Shown here one piece after another: positions 54,922 through 61,998 of a stretch of 64,000 bases of DNA. The DNA comes from a virus. Location of the stretch: positions 24,475-88,474 of IMG/VR virus record IMGVR_UViG_3300043411_000910. One strand, written 5' to 3'. The translations under genes were made by a program, and so were the position numbers. How positions within the stretch are numbered: position 1 is the stretch's first letter; every line of letters starts with the position of its first letter. The notes under the pieces were generated by a model. It saw only the letters and a list, made by a program, of their open reading frames with translations, ran no database searches and had not been told where the DNA came from.

Positions 54922-55431
54922 ATGAGTAATGTATTAGATACCGCAAATGCTTTGAGAGATGCTGTTTTTGCAATAGAAACGGAATTGGGTAAGAATCCAA
55001 AATCAATATATGGCAATGTAAAAACAAGATTAGATGTAATAGAATCTAGAATTAATAATCTATCCGGATTAAACCAAATAACATTGGTTGGGTCAGGTGA
55101 TGCTGGCGCAAGTTTTGATTGTTATATAAATGAATCACTAAATGGATTATCGTTCGAAGATAATACAGTTTATAAATTAACATTGGATATTCTTATTTCA
55201 AATTTAACAAACCCAATAAAGAAAGCGTTTATAAGAAAAGAAGTATTATTATCTAAAGAATCTGGAGTAATAGATTATAGCACATCAGAAACATTGGCTA
55301 TTATTGGCTCTACCGGATGGTCTGCCTCTGTAGTAGATTCTAGCAATGAGCTATTTGTTAGGATAGCTTCAGATGTAGATGATAATAGGCAGGCTTACGT
55401 TAAATGTGAAATTCAATCATTATCAATTTAA
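54922..55431 (+). CDS. Putative virion/fibre-associated protein
   Basis: A 169-residue protein with an N-terminal helix (VLDTANALRDAVFAIETELG, then NVKTRLDVIESRINNLSG) that looks like a trimerising fibre stalk, followed by a small beta domain. It is Ser/Asn-rich, like the fibre genes that face it from the other strand at 55435. No Shine-Dalgarno sequence is seen; TAATAT lies 4 bases before the ATG. The structural role is inferred from composition and context. Confidence 0.55.
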   Translation: MSNVLDTANALRDAVFAIETELGKNPKSIYGNVKTRLDVIESRINNLSGLNQITLVGSGDAGASFDCYINESLNGLSFEDNTVYKLTLDILISNLTNPIKKAFIRKEVLLSKESGVIDYSTSETLAIIGSTGWSASVVDSSNELFVRIASDVDDNRQAYVKCEIQSLSI

Positions 55432-55434
55432 ATA

Positions 55435-55779
55435 TTATACAGTCCAACTAGTTACAACGGCTATGTTTGTTAATACATGTCCACTAGGAACAGTTAAGCT
55501 TGGAGATCCTGTTACTATATATGTTTCATAAACTCCACCAATAGTGTAATAGCCTCTCATTTTAAAATATGTAATTGAGGCTACTGTGCCATTTATTGAT
55601 GAATTTGTGTTTAATGAAGGAATTGTTACTCCACGATCATTGCTATCATAATAAATCATTTCGGTGAAATATGTTGATAGCAATTTGCTTGAGTTAGATT
55701 GATCCACTGAACTTACTGGTGTTGTTGTTAGTTCTGTTGTGTATATACCAGCTGGTGAAGTTGTTCCATTATCAGCCAT
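55435..55779 (-). CDS. Small virion/fibre-associated protein
   Basis: A 114-residue Ser/Thr-rich beta protein (MADNGTTSPAGIYTTELTTT ...) ending in a strand region with GHVLTNIAVVTSWTV. It is the last gene of a three-gene minus-strand operon and starts 8 bases after the preceding gene's stop, with AAGGA on the minus strand. The composition resembles fibre or capsid-decoration proteins. No family is recognised. Confidence 0.6.
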   Translation of the reverse strand: MADNGTTSPAGIYTTELTTTPVSSVDQSNSSKLLSTYFTEMIYYDSNDRGVTIPSLNTNSSINGTVASITYFKMRGYYTIGGVYETYIVTGSPSLTVPSGHVLTNIAVVTSWTV

Positions 55780-55787
55780 TTATTCCT

Positions 55788-57176
55788 TTATGATTGTAGT
55801 GGGCTAGTTGTGCCATCATATGGACCCATTATAATGCTGGCATTGAATGTTGATGGAGCCATGACCGCCATTCTAACTTTAGAGTCATATGTATCAAATG
55901 TAGTTCCTCCTTGTACTTGGTGCATCCATCTTACTGTGCCTTTTCTTGTTTTCTTTGTGGAGGTTGTAGAAATTAGAGTAATTGGTTCTCTAACTCTTTT
56001 TGTTGAGTATGTACAAGCAACTGTTTCTGCTGTAGATGTTTCAAAAGCCATTGCTGAAACAGCGCTAATTGTTACACCAGCGAATACAGCTGCATAGCAA
56101 CATACTATTTGCTCATCTGTACCGAAGCCTCTTCTACGCCATGCTTTCCAAGAATCATTTTGGTTCTGATAATTTAGTAAATTTACTGATGCTTCAGCAA
56201 TATCCATATCCGATGAGTTTTTCTGTAAATTCACGTTGTTGTATCCGTTGTTTGATGCTTTATAGCTTACAAACGGATCTAGATCACCATCTTCAGAATT
56301 ATCCATTCTAAAATATCCCCAAAAATTAAATTTCGTTGATGTTGATGTTACGCCACATCCTATCCAGAATGTTCCATCAGCAGATACATTTGTTGCTGTT
56401 ATTATATTTGTTGCTACAATTTGTGCTCTACCTAAGTTTGTATTTACTCCAAAAAAAGATCCATGTACAGCTGCTCCTGAGCTAAAAGCACCGCAAATAG
56501 TCCATGTGCCAGTTGTTGGATATTCATTTCCTACACCGCCACCACCAGGACAAATTGAATTTGTACACCCAGCAGCAACCGCTAATGTAGAAAATCTAGA
56601 AGCTGTTTCTGTTACTGATGATACACATTGTATTATTATAGATCCATCAGTTAAATCAGCTGAGCTTTTTTGTATTACTATTTCCCTTACAAATGTATCT
56701 ATGGTTCCGCTTGGTGTTAGTGTTGCTCCTGAACCAGCGCCAGTAATAAGATTTGTATTATCAAATGTACCAACCCTGGGAAGAACAACTAAATGTCCAG
56801 CTGAAGCTCCATCATATTCATAGCCTATTAGTTCGCCCTCAGCTAAGCTTACAGCTTGTGTAATCTTCTCGCCACGTAAGAATGTGCCAGTGCTGGCAAC
56901 AGTAAATGGTATTTTAACTGTGCTTGGTCCTTGGGCACACCACCAAGTAGATACACCACCAAAAGATGGATAAGAGTCTAATGCTGGATCAGCATTGCCA
57001 CCCCATAAATCTGCTGTAGCAACTCCAGATGTTTCAGGTGCTCCGCTTCCAGTTCCAGTTCCACTTGCTTTATAAGTCCAACCAGCTTTTTTTAAAGCTC
57101 TTGATAATTTCCATATTGCAGAAAAAGCATCATTCGCAGCAGCTAGTGCATAATTTGTAAATTGTACGTTTGCCAT
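55788..57176 (-). CDS. Virion surface protein, probable fibre/capsid decoration
   Basis: A 462-residue Gly/Ser/Thr/Ala-rich beta protein. The N-terminal FTNYALAAANDAFSAIWKLS helix precedes a glycine-rich linker. A CPGGGG stretch lies near residue 210, and aromatic strands fill the rest. It lies between a collagen-like fibre gene and a small structural gene, all on the minus strand, with GGAG before the ATG. Its base composition is more GC-rich than the neighbours, in part because of Gly/Ala codons. Its role is inferred from context. Confidence 0.62.
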   Translation of the reverse strand: MANVQFTNYALAAANDAFSAIWKLSRALKKAGWTYKASGTGTGSGAPETSGVATADLWGGNADPALDSYPSFGGVSTWWCAQGPSTVKIPFTVASTGTFLRGEKITQAVSLAEGELIGYEYDGASAGHLVVLPRVGTFDNTNLITGAGSGATLTPSGTIDTFVREIVIQKSSADLTDGSIIIQCVSSVTETASRFSTLAVAAGCTNSICPGGGGVGNEYPTTGTWTICGAFSSGAAVHGSFFGVNTNLGRAQIVATNIITATNVSADGTFWIGCGVTSTSTKFNFWGYFRMDNSEDGDLDPFVSYKASNNGYNNVNLQKNSSDMDIAEASVNLLNYQNQNDSWKAWRRRGFGTDEQIVCCYAAVFAGVTISAVSAMAFETSTAETVACTYSTKRVREPITLISTTSTKKTRKGTVRWMHQVQGGTTFDTYDSKVRMAVMAPSTFNASIIMGPYDGTTSPLQS

Positions 57177-57191
57177 TATATTAAATCTCCA

Positions 57192-57839
57192 TTATACATA
57201 TGTTATTTCTAATCTTGCACCGCTGCAAGTAACCCTATCTGTAGAAGGATTACCAACGCTCATTTTAACTTGCACTTCATATATTGTTGTGGCATCATCT
57301 CTTATATTACCAGCACTAGATCCAACAGTTAAAGCTGAAGAAGTATATAATGTTGTAGTATCGTTTGTTGTGGAAGAAGAAGCGCCAGATATTGCTGTAT
57401 TATTTGTATAATCAAAAAGTCTAATATCTGCCGTTGCACTGGTAACACTTGTTTCAAATGTCGCTATGAATTTTATTTGCCTGGTGTAGCTGCCATGCGT
57501 GGCTGGAAAATTGGTTAAATCTAGTTCTCTAGTGCCAGATCTTACAAACACAGAAGAATTTGTATTAAATTCATAAGACAAGAAATACACTGGATAAGGA
57601 ATTAATATTCCATCCAACCCATTCGTGCCGTTCGTGCCGTTCGTTCCGTTAGTACCATTGGTTCCGTTCGTGCCATTCGTTCCAGCGACACCCTGAATTC
57701 CTTGAATGCCCTGGATTCCTTGGTCACCAGTATCACCCTTATCTCCTTTATCGCCAGTGTCACCTTTTGGACCAGTAGCAAATGTTGCTGGTGGTATCGT
57801 TGTTGAGTTATCTATATTATTTGGATAATTTGTAGACAT
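57192..57839 (-). CDS. Collagen-like fibre protein
   Basis: A 215-residue protein. After a 22-residue head, residues ~23-77 are perfect Gly-X-Y collagen repeats: GPKGDTGDKGDKGDTGDQG, then GIQ repeated, then seven GTN units and GLDG. A beta domain of ~135 residues closes the chain, probably a trimer-forming or receptor-binding head. Collagen-like stalks are common in phage fibres. It is the first gene of the minus-strand operon, and AGGA lies before the ATG. The region upstream is shared with the divergent zincin gene. Confidence 0.82.
   Translation of the reverse strand: MSTNYPNNIDNSTTIPPATFATGPKGDTGDKGDKGDTGDQGIQGIQGIQGVAGTNGTNGTNGTNGTNGTNGTNGLDGILIPYPVYFLSYEFNTNSSVFVRSGTRELDLTNFPATHGSYTRQIKFIATFETSVTSATADIRLFDYTNNTAISGASSSTTNDTTTLYTSSALTVGSSAGNIRDDATTIYEVQVKMSVGNPSTDRVTCSGARLEITYV
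57621..57683 (-). repeat. Seven 9-base repeats encoding GTN collagen units
   Basis: Seven tandem 9-base units (plus-strand consensus RTTCGTNCC) encode Gly-Thr-Asn triplets of the collagen-like stalk. Slippage here could change fibre length. Confidence 0.8.
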
Positions 57840-57847
57840 TTATTTCC

Positions 57848-57857
57848 TATATAAATA
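57848..57857 (+). promoter_or_regulatory. TATATAAATA box in the divergent intergenic region
   Basis: In the 48-base gap between the minus-strand fibre operon and the plus-strand zincin gene. On the plus strand it is TATATAAATA, 30 bases before the ATG (57888) with GAGGGG as ribosome site, so this gene has a proper leader. A T4-late-type promoter is plausible. Confidence 0.5.
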
Positions 57858-57887
57858 ACATATTTAGATAACCATTGCGAGGGGATC

Positions 57888-58505
57888 ATGAATTTTGATG
57901 ATGTATACTTAAAATCACTTAAATATTTTCCAAATGTCAAAATAAAATTCAAAAATGAAAGTATGTTTATGAAGGCTTTATCTATACTATTATTCTTTAA
58001 TAAAGATTTTGATAAGTACATAACAACTATTGGTGAAACTATTTATTTCCCAAGCAAAGAACAATTATATAAAAATCAAGATTCATCTATTCAAGTTTAT
58101 CTTCATGAGTTGGTTCATGTTAATGATTATTATAATGACAAACTATTTAAAATAAAATACTTGTTACCACAAATATTATTCATACCATTTCTATTAACAT
58201 TATTAATATCATGGAAGATATCATTGCTTGGTTTATTGTTTTTGTTACCATTACCAGCATATTTTCGTGCTCAATATGAATTAAAAGCATATGTTGCTCA
58301 GCTATATGTTAAATCAAAAATGAACAAGAATATAGATTATTACAATGAAGCCAATAAGATATATTCACATTTTGATTCTTCAGATTATTATTACATGTAT
58401 CCATTTAAGTCTATAAGGGCTAAGATTCTTGCTTATGCTTTTCTGATAAAAAATAAGAAAATGGATTTTGAGCTTAAATCAAAGTTTGATGATATTTTAA
58501 AATAA
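57888..58505 (+). CDS. Membrane-associated zinc metallopeptidase (HExxH)
   Basis: A 205-residue protein with HELVH at about residues 71-75 (VYLHELVHVNDYYNDKLF), the zinc site of gluzincin/metzincin types. A second acidic position is RAQYELKAYVAQ near residue 132-143. Two hydrophobic helices (about 94-128: ILFIPFLLTLLISW and SLLGLLFLLPLPAYF) lie between, so it is inserted in a membrane. The C-terminus is cytosolic-looking. Function is inferred; substrate unknown. The ribosome site GAGGGG supports the start. Confidence 0.68.
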   Translation: MNFDDVYLKSLKYFPNVKIKFKNESMFMKALSILLFFNKDFDKYITTIGETIYFPSKEQLYKNQDSSIQVYLHELVHVNDYYNDKLFKIKYLLPQILFIPFLLTLLISWKISLLGLLFLLPLPAYFRAQYELKAYVAQLYVKSKMNKNIDYYNEANKIYSHFDSSDYYYMYPFKSIRAKILAYAFLIKNKKMDFELKSKFDDILK

Positions 58506-58510
58506 TGTTA

Positions 58511-58516
58511 TATAAT
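58511..58516 (+). promoter_or_regulatory. -10-like TATAAT before the FAD oxidoreductase gene
   Basis: TATAAT at 58511-58516 follows the zincin stop by 5 bases, with AAGGA 25 bases further on before the ATG at 58542. This is a normal leadered arrangement, unlike the boxes at 53161 and 32776. Confidence 0.45.
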
Positions 58517-58541
58517 CATCAGATAACTATTTAAGGACTTT

Positions 58542-59756
58542 ATGGGTTTATTTGATGTTGCAATAATTGGAGCAGGTGTAGCTGGATCTGTCGCTGCATA
58601 TAGGATAAAAAAAGCTAATGAAAAGATTAAGCTAGCAATAATAGATGTTGGCAGACCACCTCTTAAAAGAAGAAGGCAAATAGAAGGTTGGCTTGGCTGT
58701 CTTCCAAATAGTGATGGCAAGCTATACACTCACGATTTGAATAATCTTAAAGAATTTCTTACAGAAGAATCTATTGAGTCAGGTCTCGAATATTATATGA
58801 ATTTGTATTCCAGCTTTAGAAAACCAGAACTAACAAAGAATAAACCAATGTCTAAAAAGTTCTCTAAAGAACTAAACTCCAAAGGTTATTCAATAGAATA
58901 TTCTGATTATTATCAAATCTTTCCAAAAGACATTCATCAACTATCAAAGAAAATGTCATCTTTCATAGAGGACACAAAATTTACAGAATATTTTTTCGAT
59001 ACAGAAGTAATATCAATAGAGAAAGATTCTGATAATTTCTGTATCAAGACAGAAGAATCAGAAATATTAGCAAAGAAAATAATATTTTCTCCAGGTAGAA
59101 GTGGATGGAGATTTGCTAAATCAGTATTTGACTTTTTCAAACTAGAACAAGAAAATGATTATTCTTATTATGGAGTAAGAGCAGAAGTTGAAAGCCTATG
59201 CGCTAAAGATTTTAATAAATCAATCTGCACCCTAAATAAAGATGATCTTATGTTAGGAAGATTTTCATGGGCTGGAACAACTATACAAGAAGATCATATA
59301 GATATTGCAATATCATCATTTAGATCAAATGAGAATAGATGGCTTTCAGATAAGGTTAGCTTTGATGTAATAAAGAAAGTACATAATCCTGGTAAAGGCA
59401 TGGAAGAATCTGAAAGGATATCTAAACTATCATTCTTACTAGCTAATGATAGGGTTCTTAAAGAAAAGATAAGTGTAGTTTTATCAGGCAAGGCAAAGAT
59501 ATCACCGCTTAAAGAATATAATTGGCTTTTAAGTGATTTAGAAAAAATAAATGACATAATGCCTGAGTTTACTACTAAAGCAAGTGTATATTATCCCAGC
59601 ATAATTGCAGTTCCACCAAAGGTAAAAGTCTCAGATAAGTTAGAAACACAAATTAATGGTTTGTATTTAGCTGGGGAAACATTAACTAAGTATGGAATAT
59701 TATTTTCTGCTATAAGTGGAATACAATGTGCAGATAATGTTATGGAGAGTCTATGA
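58542..59756 (+). CDS. FAD-dependent oxidoreductase
   Basis: A 404-residue flavoprotein. The N-terminus has the dinucleotide motif VAIIGAGVAGSVAAYRI (GxGxxG). KKIIFSPGRSGWRF (about residue 185) is the second FAD/substrate block, and the end carries NGLYLAGETLTKYGILFSAI, where the Gly-Asp/Glu contact to FAD sits. The layout is that of COG2509-type dehydrogenases rather than thioredoxin reductases (no CxxC). Such a complete flavoenzyme is unusual in a phage. It may act in nucleotide or nucleic-acid modification or in host redox; the sequence does not say which. AAGGA lies before the ATG. Confidence 0.75.
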   Translation: MGLFDVAIIGAGVAGSVAAYRIKKANEKIKLAIIDVGRPPLKRRRQIEGWLGCLPNSDGKLYTHDLNNLKEFLTEESIESGLEYYMNLYSSFRKPELTKNKPMSKKFSKELNSKGYSIEYSDYYQIFPKDIHQLSKKMSSFIEDTKFTEYFFDTEVISIEKDSDNFCIKTEESEILAKKIIFSPGRSGWRFAKSVFDFFKLEQENDYSYYGVRAEVESLCAKDFNKSICTLNKDDLMLGRFSWAGTTIQEDHIDIAISSFRSNENRWLSDKVSFDVIKKVHNPGKGMEESERISKLSFLLANDRVLKEKISVVLSGKAKISPLKEYNWLLSDLEKINDIMPEFTTKASVYYPSIIAVPPKVKVSDKLETQINGLYLAGETLTKYGILFSAISGIQCADNVMESL

Positions 59757-60088
59757 GTAAAGATTACGAAGGTTACAATGGAGAATCTACACCAAAGTAT
59801 ATTTCAAGTAAATTTGAATATGATTTGTTTGATGATGAAGACAATAAAGTAAATGTATGTGTTAGAATAAAAAGAATAACTTCTCCAACAGAAAAATGGA
59901 GATTTTATGAAAATAAAAAGAATACAATCACTATTGAATCATCTGAACTAAAAGAAGATCAGATTAAATTTATAAGAACTGTAGAGGGTATTAACTATTG
60001 TATTTCTTTTTACAAGAACTTGAAAGAGCGTAGGGATATAAAGAATAAACTTTTGGCTAATCTTGCGAACATTGCACCCAAAAGATAA
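59753..60088 (+). CDS. Hypothetical protein coupled to the FAD oxidoreductase
   Basis: A 111-residue, Lys/Glu-rich soluble protein. It has a beta middle (KVNVCVRIKRITSPTEKWRF) and a C-terminal basic helix. The gene overlaps the flavoenzyme stop by 4 bases, so translation is coupled. I see no motif that assigns a function. Confidence 0.62.
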   Translation: MSKDYEGYNGESTPKYISSKFEYDLFDDEDNKVNVCVRIKRITSPTEKWRFYENKKNTITIESSELKEDQIKFIRTVEGINYCISFYKNLKERRDIKNKLLANLANIAPKR

Positions 60089-60092
60089 GTGT

Positions 60093-60112
60093 TTACCTTG
60101 TGTGTAAGGTAA
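60093..60112 (+). promoter_or_regulatory. RNA hairpin hiding the ribosome site of the exonuclease gene
   Basis: A 7-base-pair stem (60093-60099 with 60106-60112) plus a possible G-U closes a four-base loop. The Shine-Dalgarno AAGG (60106-60109) is in the right arm, and the ATG follows at 60114. This would repress translation until opened, as in the T4 gene 43 operator type of control. Confidence 0.6.
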
Positions 60113-60113
60113 C

Positions 60114-60689
60114 ATGAGCCAGATTGAAATTTATTATTGTGACGTTGAATCAACAGGTCTAGATTTTTATAAACATTCACCAATTGAAATATCTTTAATT
60201 AGAAATTCAACTAAGGAGCAGAAGACTTGGTTCCTTGCTCCATTAGATATAGAAAATATAGATTTAGATGCTTTAAAGATGAATCATAACAAATATGAAG
60301 ATGTAATTGGTAAAACAAAAGAAGGTAAACTAAAATATATAGATCCAAGAAAAGTTCTAATTGATATAGAGAATTGGATTGTAGATGATAATATGACGAC
60401 TAATGAAAGATGGCTATGCGGTCATAATATAGCTTTTGATAAGTACATGCTAGAATTTCTTTGGAAGAAATGTAATACTTTTGATTCCTTCCCATTTGGT
60501 AGAAGGATGCTAGATACAATGCAAGTTCAATTACTTTTAGATTTAAAAGATAATGCATTATCAGATAATTATACATTATCAAATTGTATTAAACGATATG
60601 GAATAAAGAATGCCAAAGCACATTCAGCCGAAGCAGATATAAAAGCAACATCGGAATTATTCCTAAAACAAATTAGTTTAATGAAATGA
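60114..60689 (+). CDS. DEDDh 3'-5' exonuclease (DnaQ-like)
   Basis: A 191-residue exonuclease. Asp10 and Glu12 (YYCDVESTGLDF) form Exo I, Asp109 (LCGHNIAFDKYM) Exo II, and His170/Asp175 (AKAHSAEADIKAT) Exo III with the HxxxxD pattern. This is the DnaQ/epsilon type that removes 3' nucleotides in proofreading or repair. It is stand-alone, not fused to a polymerase. Its ribosome site is buried in a hairpin. It overlaps the next gene by 4 bases. Confidence 0.88.
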   Translation: MSQIEIYYCDVESTGLDFYKHSPIEISLIRNSTKEQKTWFLAPLDIENIDLDALKMNHNKYEDVIGKTKEGKLKYIDPRKVLIDIENWIVDDNMTTNERWLCGHNIAFDKYMLEFLWKKCNTFDSFPFGRRMLDTMQVQLLLDLKDNALSDNYTLSNCIKRYGIKNAKAHSAEADIKATSELFLKQISLMK

Positions 60690-61516
60690 ATATATTATTT
60701 GTTTACTCAACAGTAGATGCTGAAATTCAAGGCTTAAGATTTTCTAGGAGTTTTAAAGGCAAAGTGAAATTTGCTTCTACATATGATTCTAAATATGTTA
60801 GTCCAGATATTAATTTAAATTTCTTTTCATTTTGGTCAACTGAATCAAAATTTGATTTATTGAGAGATTATCTAAAATCTAACAAGATAGATTGTATAGT
60901 AACAGACCATAATGCTTTTATATTTAGATTTTGTAGGAAAACAAAATTTCCATATTACTATTATTATTTTAATGAACACAACCTTAAATATTATAATTAT
61001 ACAGAAATTGTTGATGAAGCTTCTAAAGCTATAGAACAATTCTGTATATGTTCATTTGATCCAACAGAGGTTGCATTCAAAAAAAGCATAACACTTCCTT
61101 ATTATGAGCAGGGTTTAAATACCTTAATCGATAAGGAATTTTCATTTTATTGCTTGAATAATAATAAAAATCTTATAAATAAAGTTAAGTTATTAGACAA
61201 TATTTCTATATTTTCAACATATCAGGAAGAAATAAATAATAGAAAAACGGAATTATTGTTTAGTAAAGAATATAAAAAATCATTGAACACTAGTAGTTTT
61301 CTAATTATAGAGGATAACGTAACTTTAATGATTGATTGTCTATTTAATAATAGATATTTTTATGTTCTAGATAGAAATCCAAATACTAAAACAGAAAGAT
61401 TGATTAGAGGAAATGTTTGTGAATTAATAGATTCTAACACTACATTTAATAAATCATTGGTGAATTTTACTGATATGAGTGGTTATAAATATTTGCACGA
61501 AAGGATAGGAGAATAA
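60686..61516 (+). CDS. Hypothetical protein, possibly Rossmann-like
   Basis: A 276-residue protein starting MNILFVYSTVDAEIQGLRFS, similar in feel to the first strand and loop of GT-B glycosyltransferases. It has DCIVTDHNAFIFRF near residue 75 and a C-terminal SSFLIIEDNVTLMIDCLFNN segment. It contains many Tyr/Phe/Asn residues and several cysteines. I do not see a sure catalytic motif. It sits coupled between the exonuclease and the next unknown gene (4- and 1-base overlaps). Its identity is open; glycosyltransferase is only one idea. Confidence 0.55.
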   Translation: MNILFVYSTVDAEIQGLRFSRSFKGKVKFASTYDSKYVSPDINLNFFSFWSTESKFDLLRDYLKSNKIDCIVTDHNAFIFRFCRKTKFPYYYYYFNEHNLKYYNYTEIVDEASKAIEQFCICSFDPTEVAFKKSITLPYYEQGLNTLIDKEFSFYCLNNNKNLINKVKLLDNISIFSTYQEEINNRKTELLFSKEYKKSLNTSSFLIIEDNVTLMIDCLFNNRYFYVLDRNPNTKTERLIRGNVCELIDSNTTFNKSLVNFTDMSGYKYLHERIGE

Positions 61517-61980
61517 TGGCAAGTGAAGTTGGTAAAGCAAAAATCAAATTATGTGGAAATCTATTACTAGAAACTGAGACTTCTGCATTAAAAATAGTTC
61601 TTAATGTTTGTAATGTATCTAGTGATAAGTTTAAGCCAAAACAATATAAAACAGCAGCTCTACTAAATAACAGATGGAAGAAAGTAGCTGAACTAGATAG
61701 ATCTTTTTCTTATACTAGAAACTTTAAGCTAGGCGAGGTTAATACCTCAGCGGTTCAATCAGATGTTTGGGTTGTCTCTATGGTTTGTCAAGAAGAAGGT
61801 AAGACCTCTTTAGATCATCTTAAAACATGTTTAAAGAAAGTTGCTGATATGGCTAAATATGAGCATGGTTATGTTCATGTAAGTCATCTTTTATTTGAAG
61901 ATGTTCCTGAATTAACAAATGATTTATTGAAGGAATTCTTTGTAGATAAGAATGTAAATGTGTTTGTATATAAGAGCTAA
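61516..61980 (+). CDS. Conserved-looking protein, possibly macro-domain-like
   Basis: A 154-residue compact alpha/beta protein. Strand-helix alternation and the VQSDVWVVSMVCQEEGKTSL, KTCLKKVADMAKYEHGYVHV and NVNVFVYKS blocks remind me of macro/TARG-like ADP-ribose-binding domains, but the key Asn and Gly-rich loops are not clear. It starts by sharing one base with the previous stop; AGGAG lies upstream. An alternative is an unrelated phage-specific fold. I would not trust the macro label without a search. Confidence 0.5.
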   Translation: MASEVGKAKIKLCGNLLLETETSALKIVLNVCNVSSDKFKPKQYKTAALLNNRWKKVAELDRSFSYTRNFKLGEVNTSAVQSDVWVVSMVCQEEGKTSLDHLKTCLKKVADMAKYEHGYVHVSHLLFEDVPELTNDLLKEFFVDKNVNVFVYKS

Positions 61981-61984
61981 TATA

Positions 61985-61990
61985 TATAAA
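61985..61990 (+). promoter_or_regulatory. TATAAA box 8 bases before the peptidase gene
   Basis: TATAAA within TATATATAAATT lies 8 bases before the ATG at 61999, with no Shine-Dalgarno sequence. If used as -10, transcription would start at about the ATG. Confidence 0.42.
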
Positions 61991-61998
61991 TTGTTTGT

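Noticed and set aside
55810-56823. Plus-strand ORFs opposite the minus-strand virion gene
   Set aside because: Shadow frames of a long Gly/Thr-rich gene with ribosome site on the minus strand.
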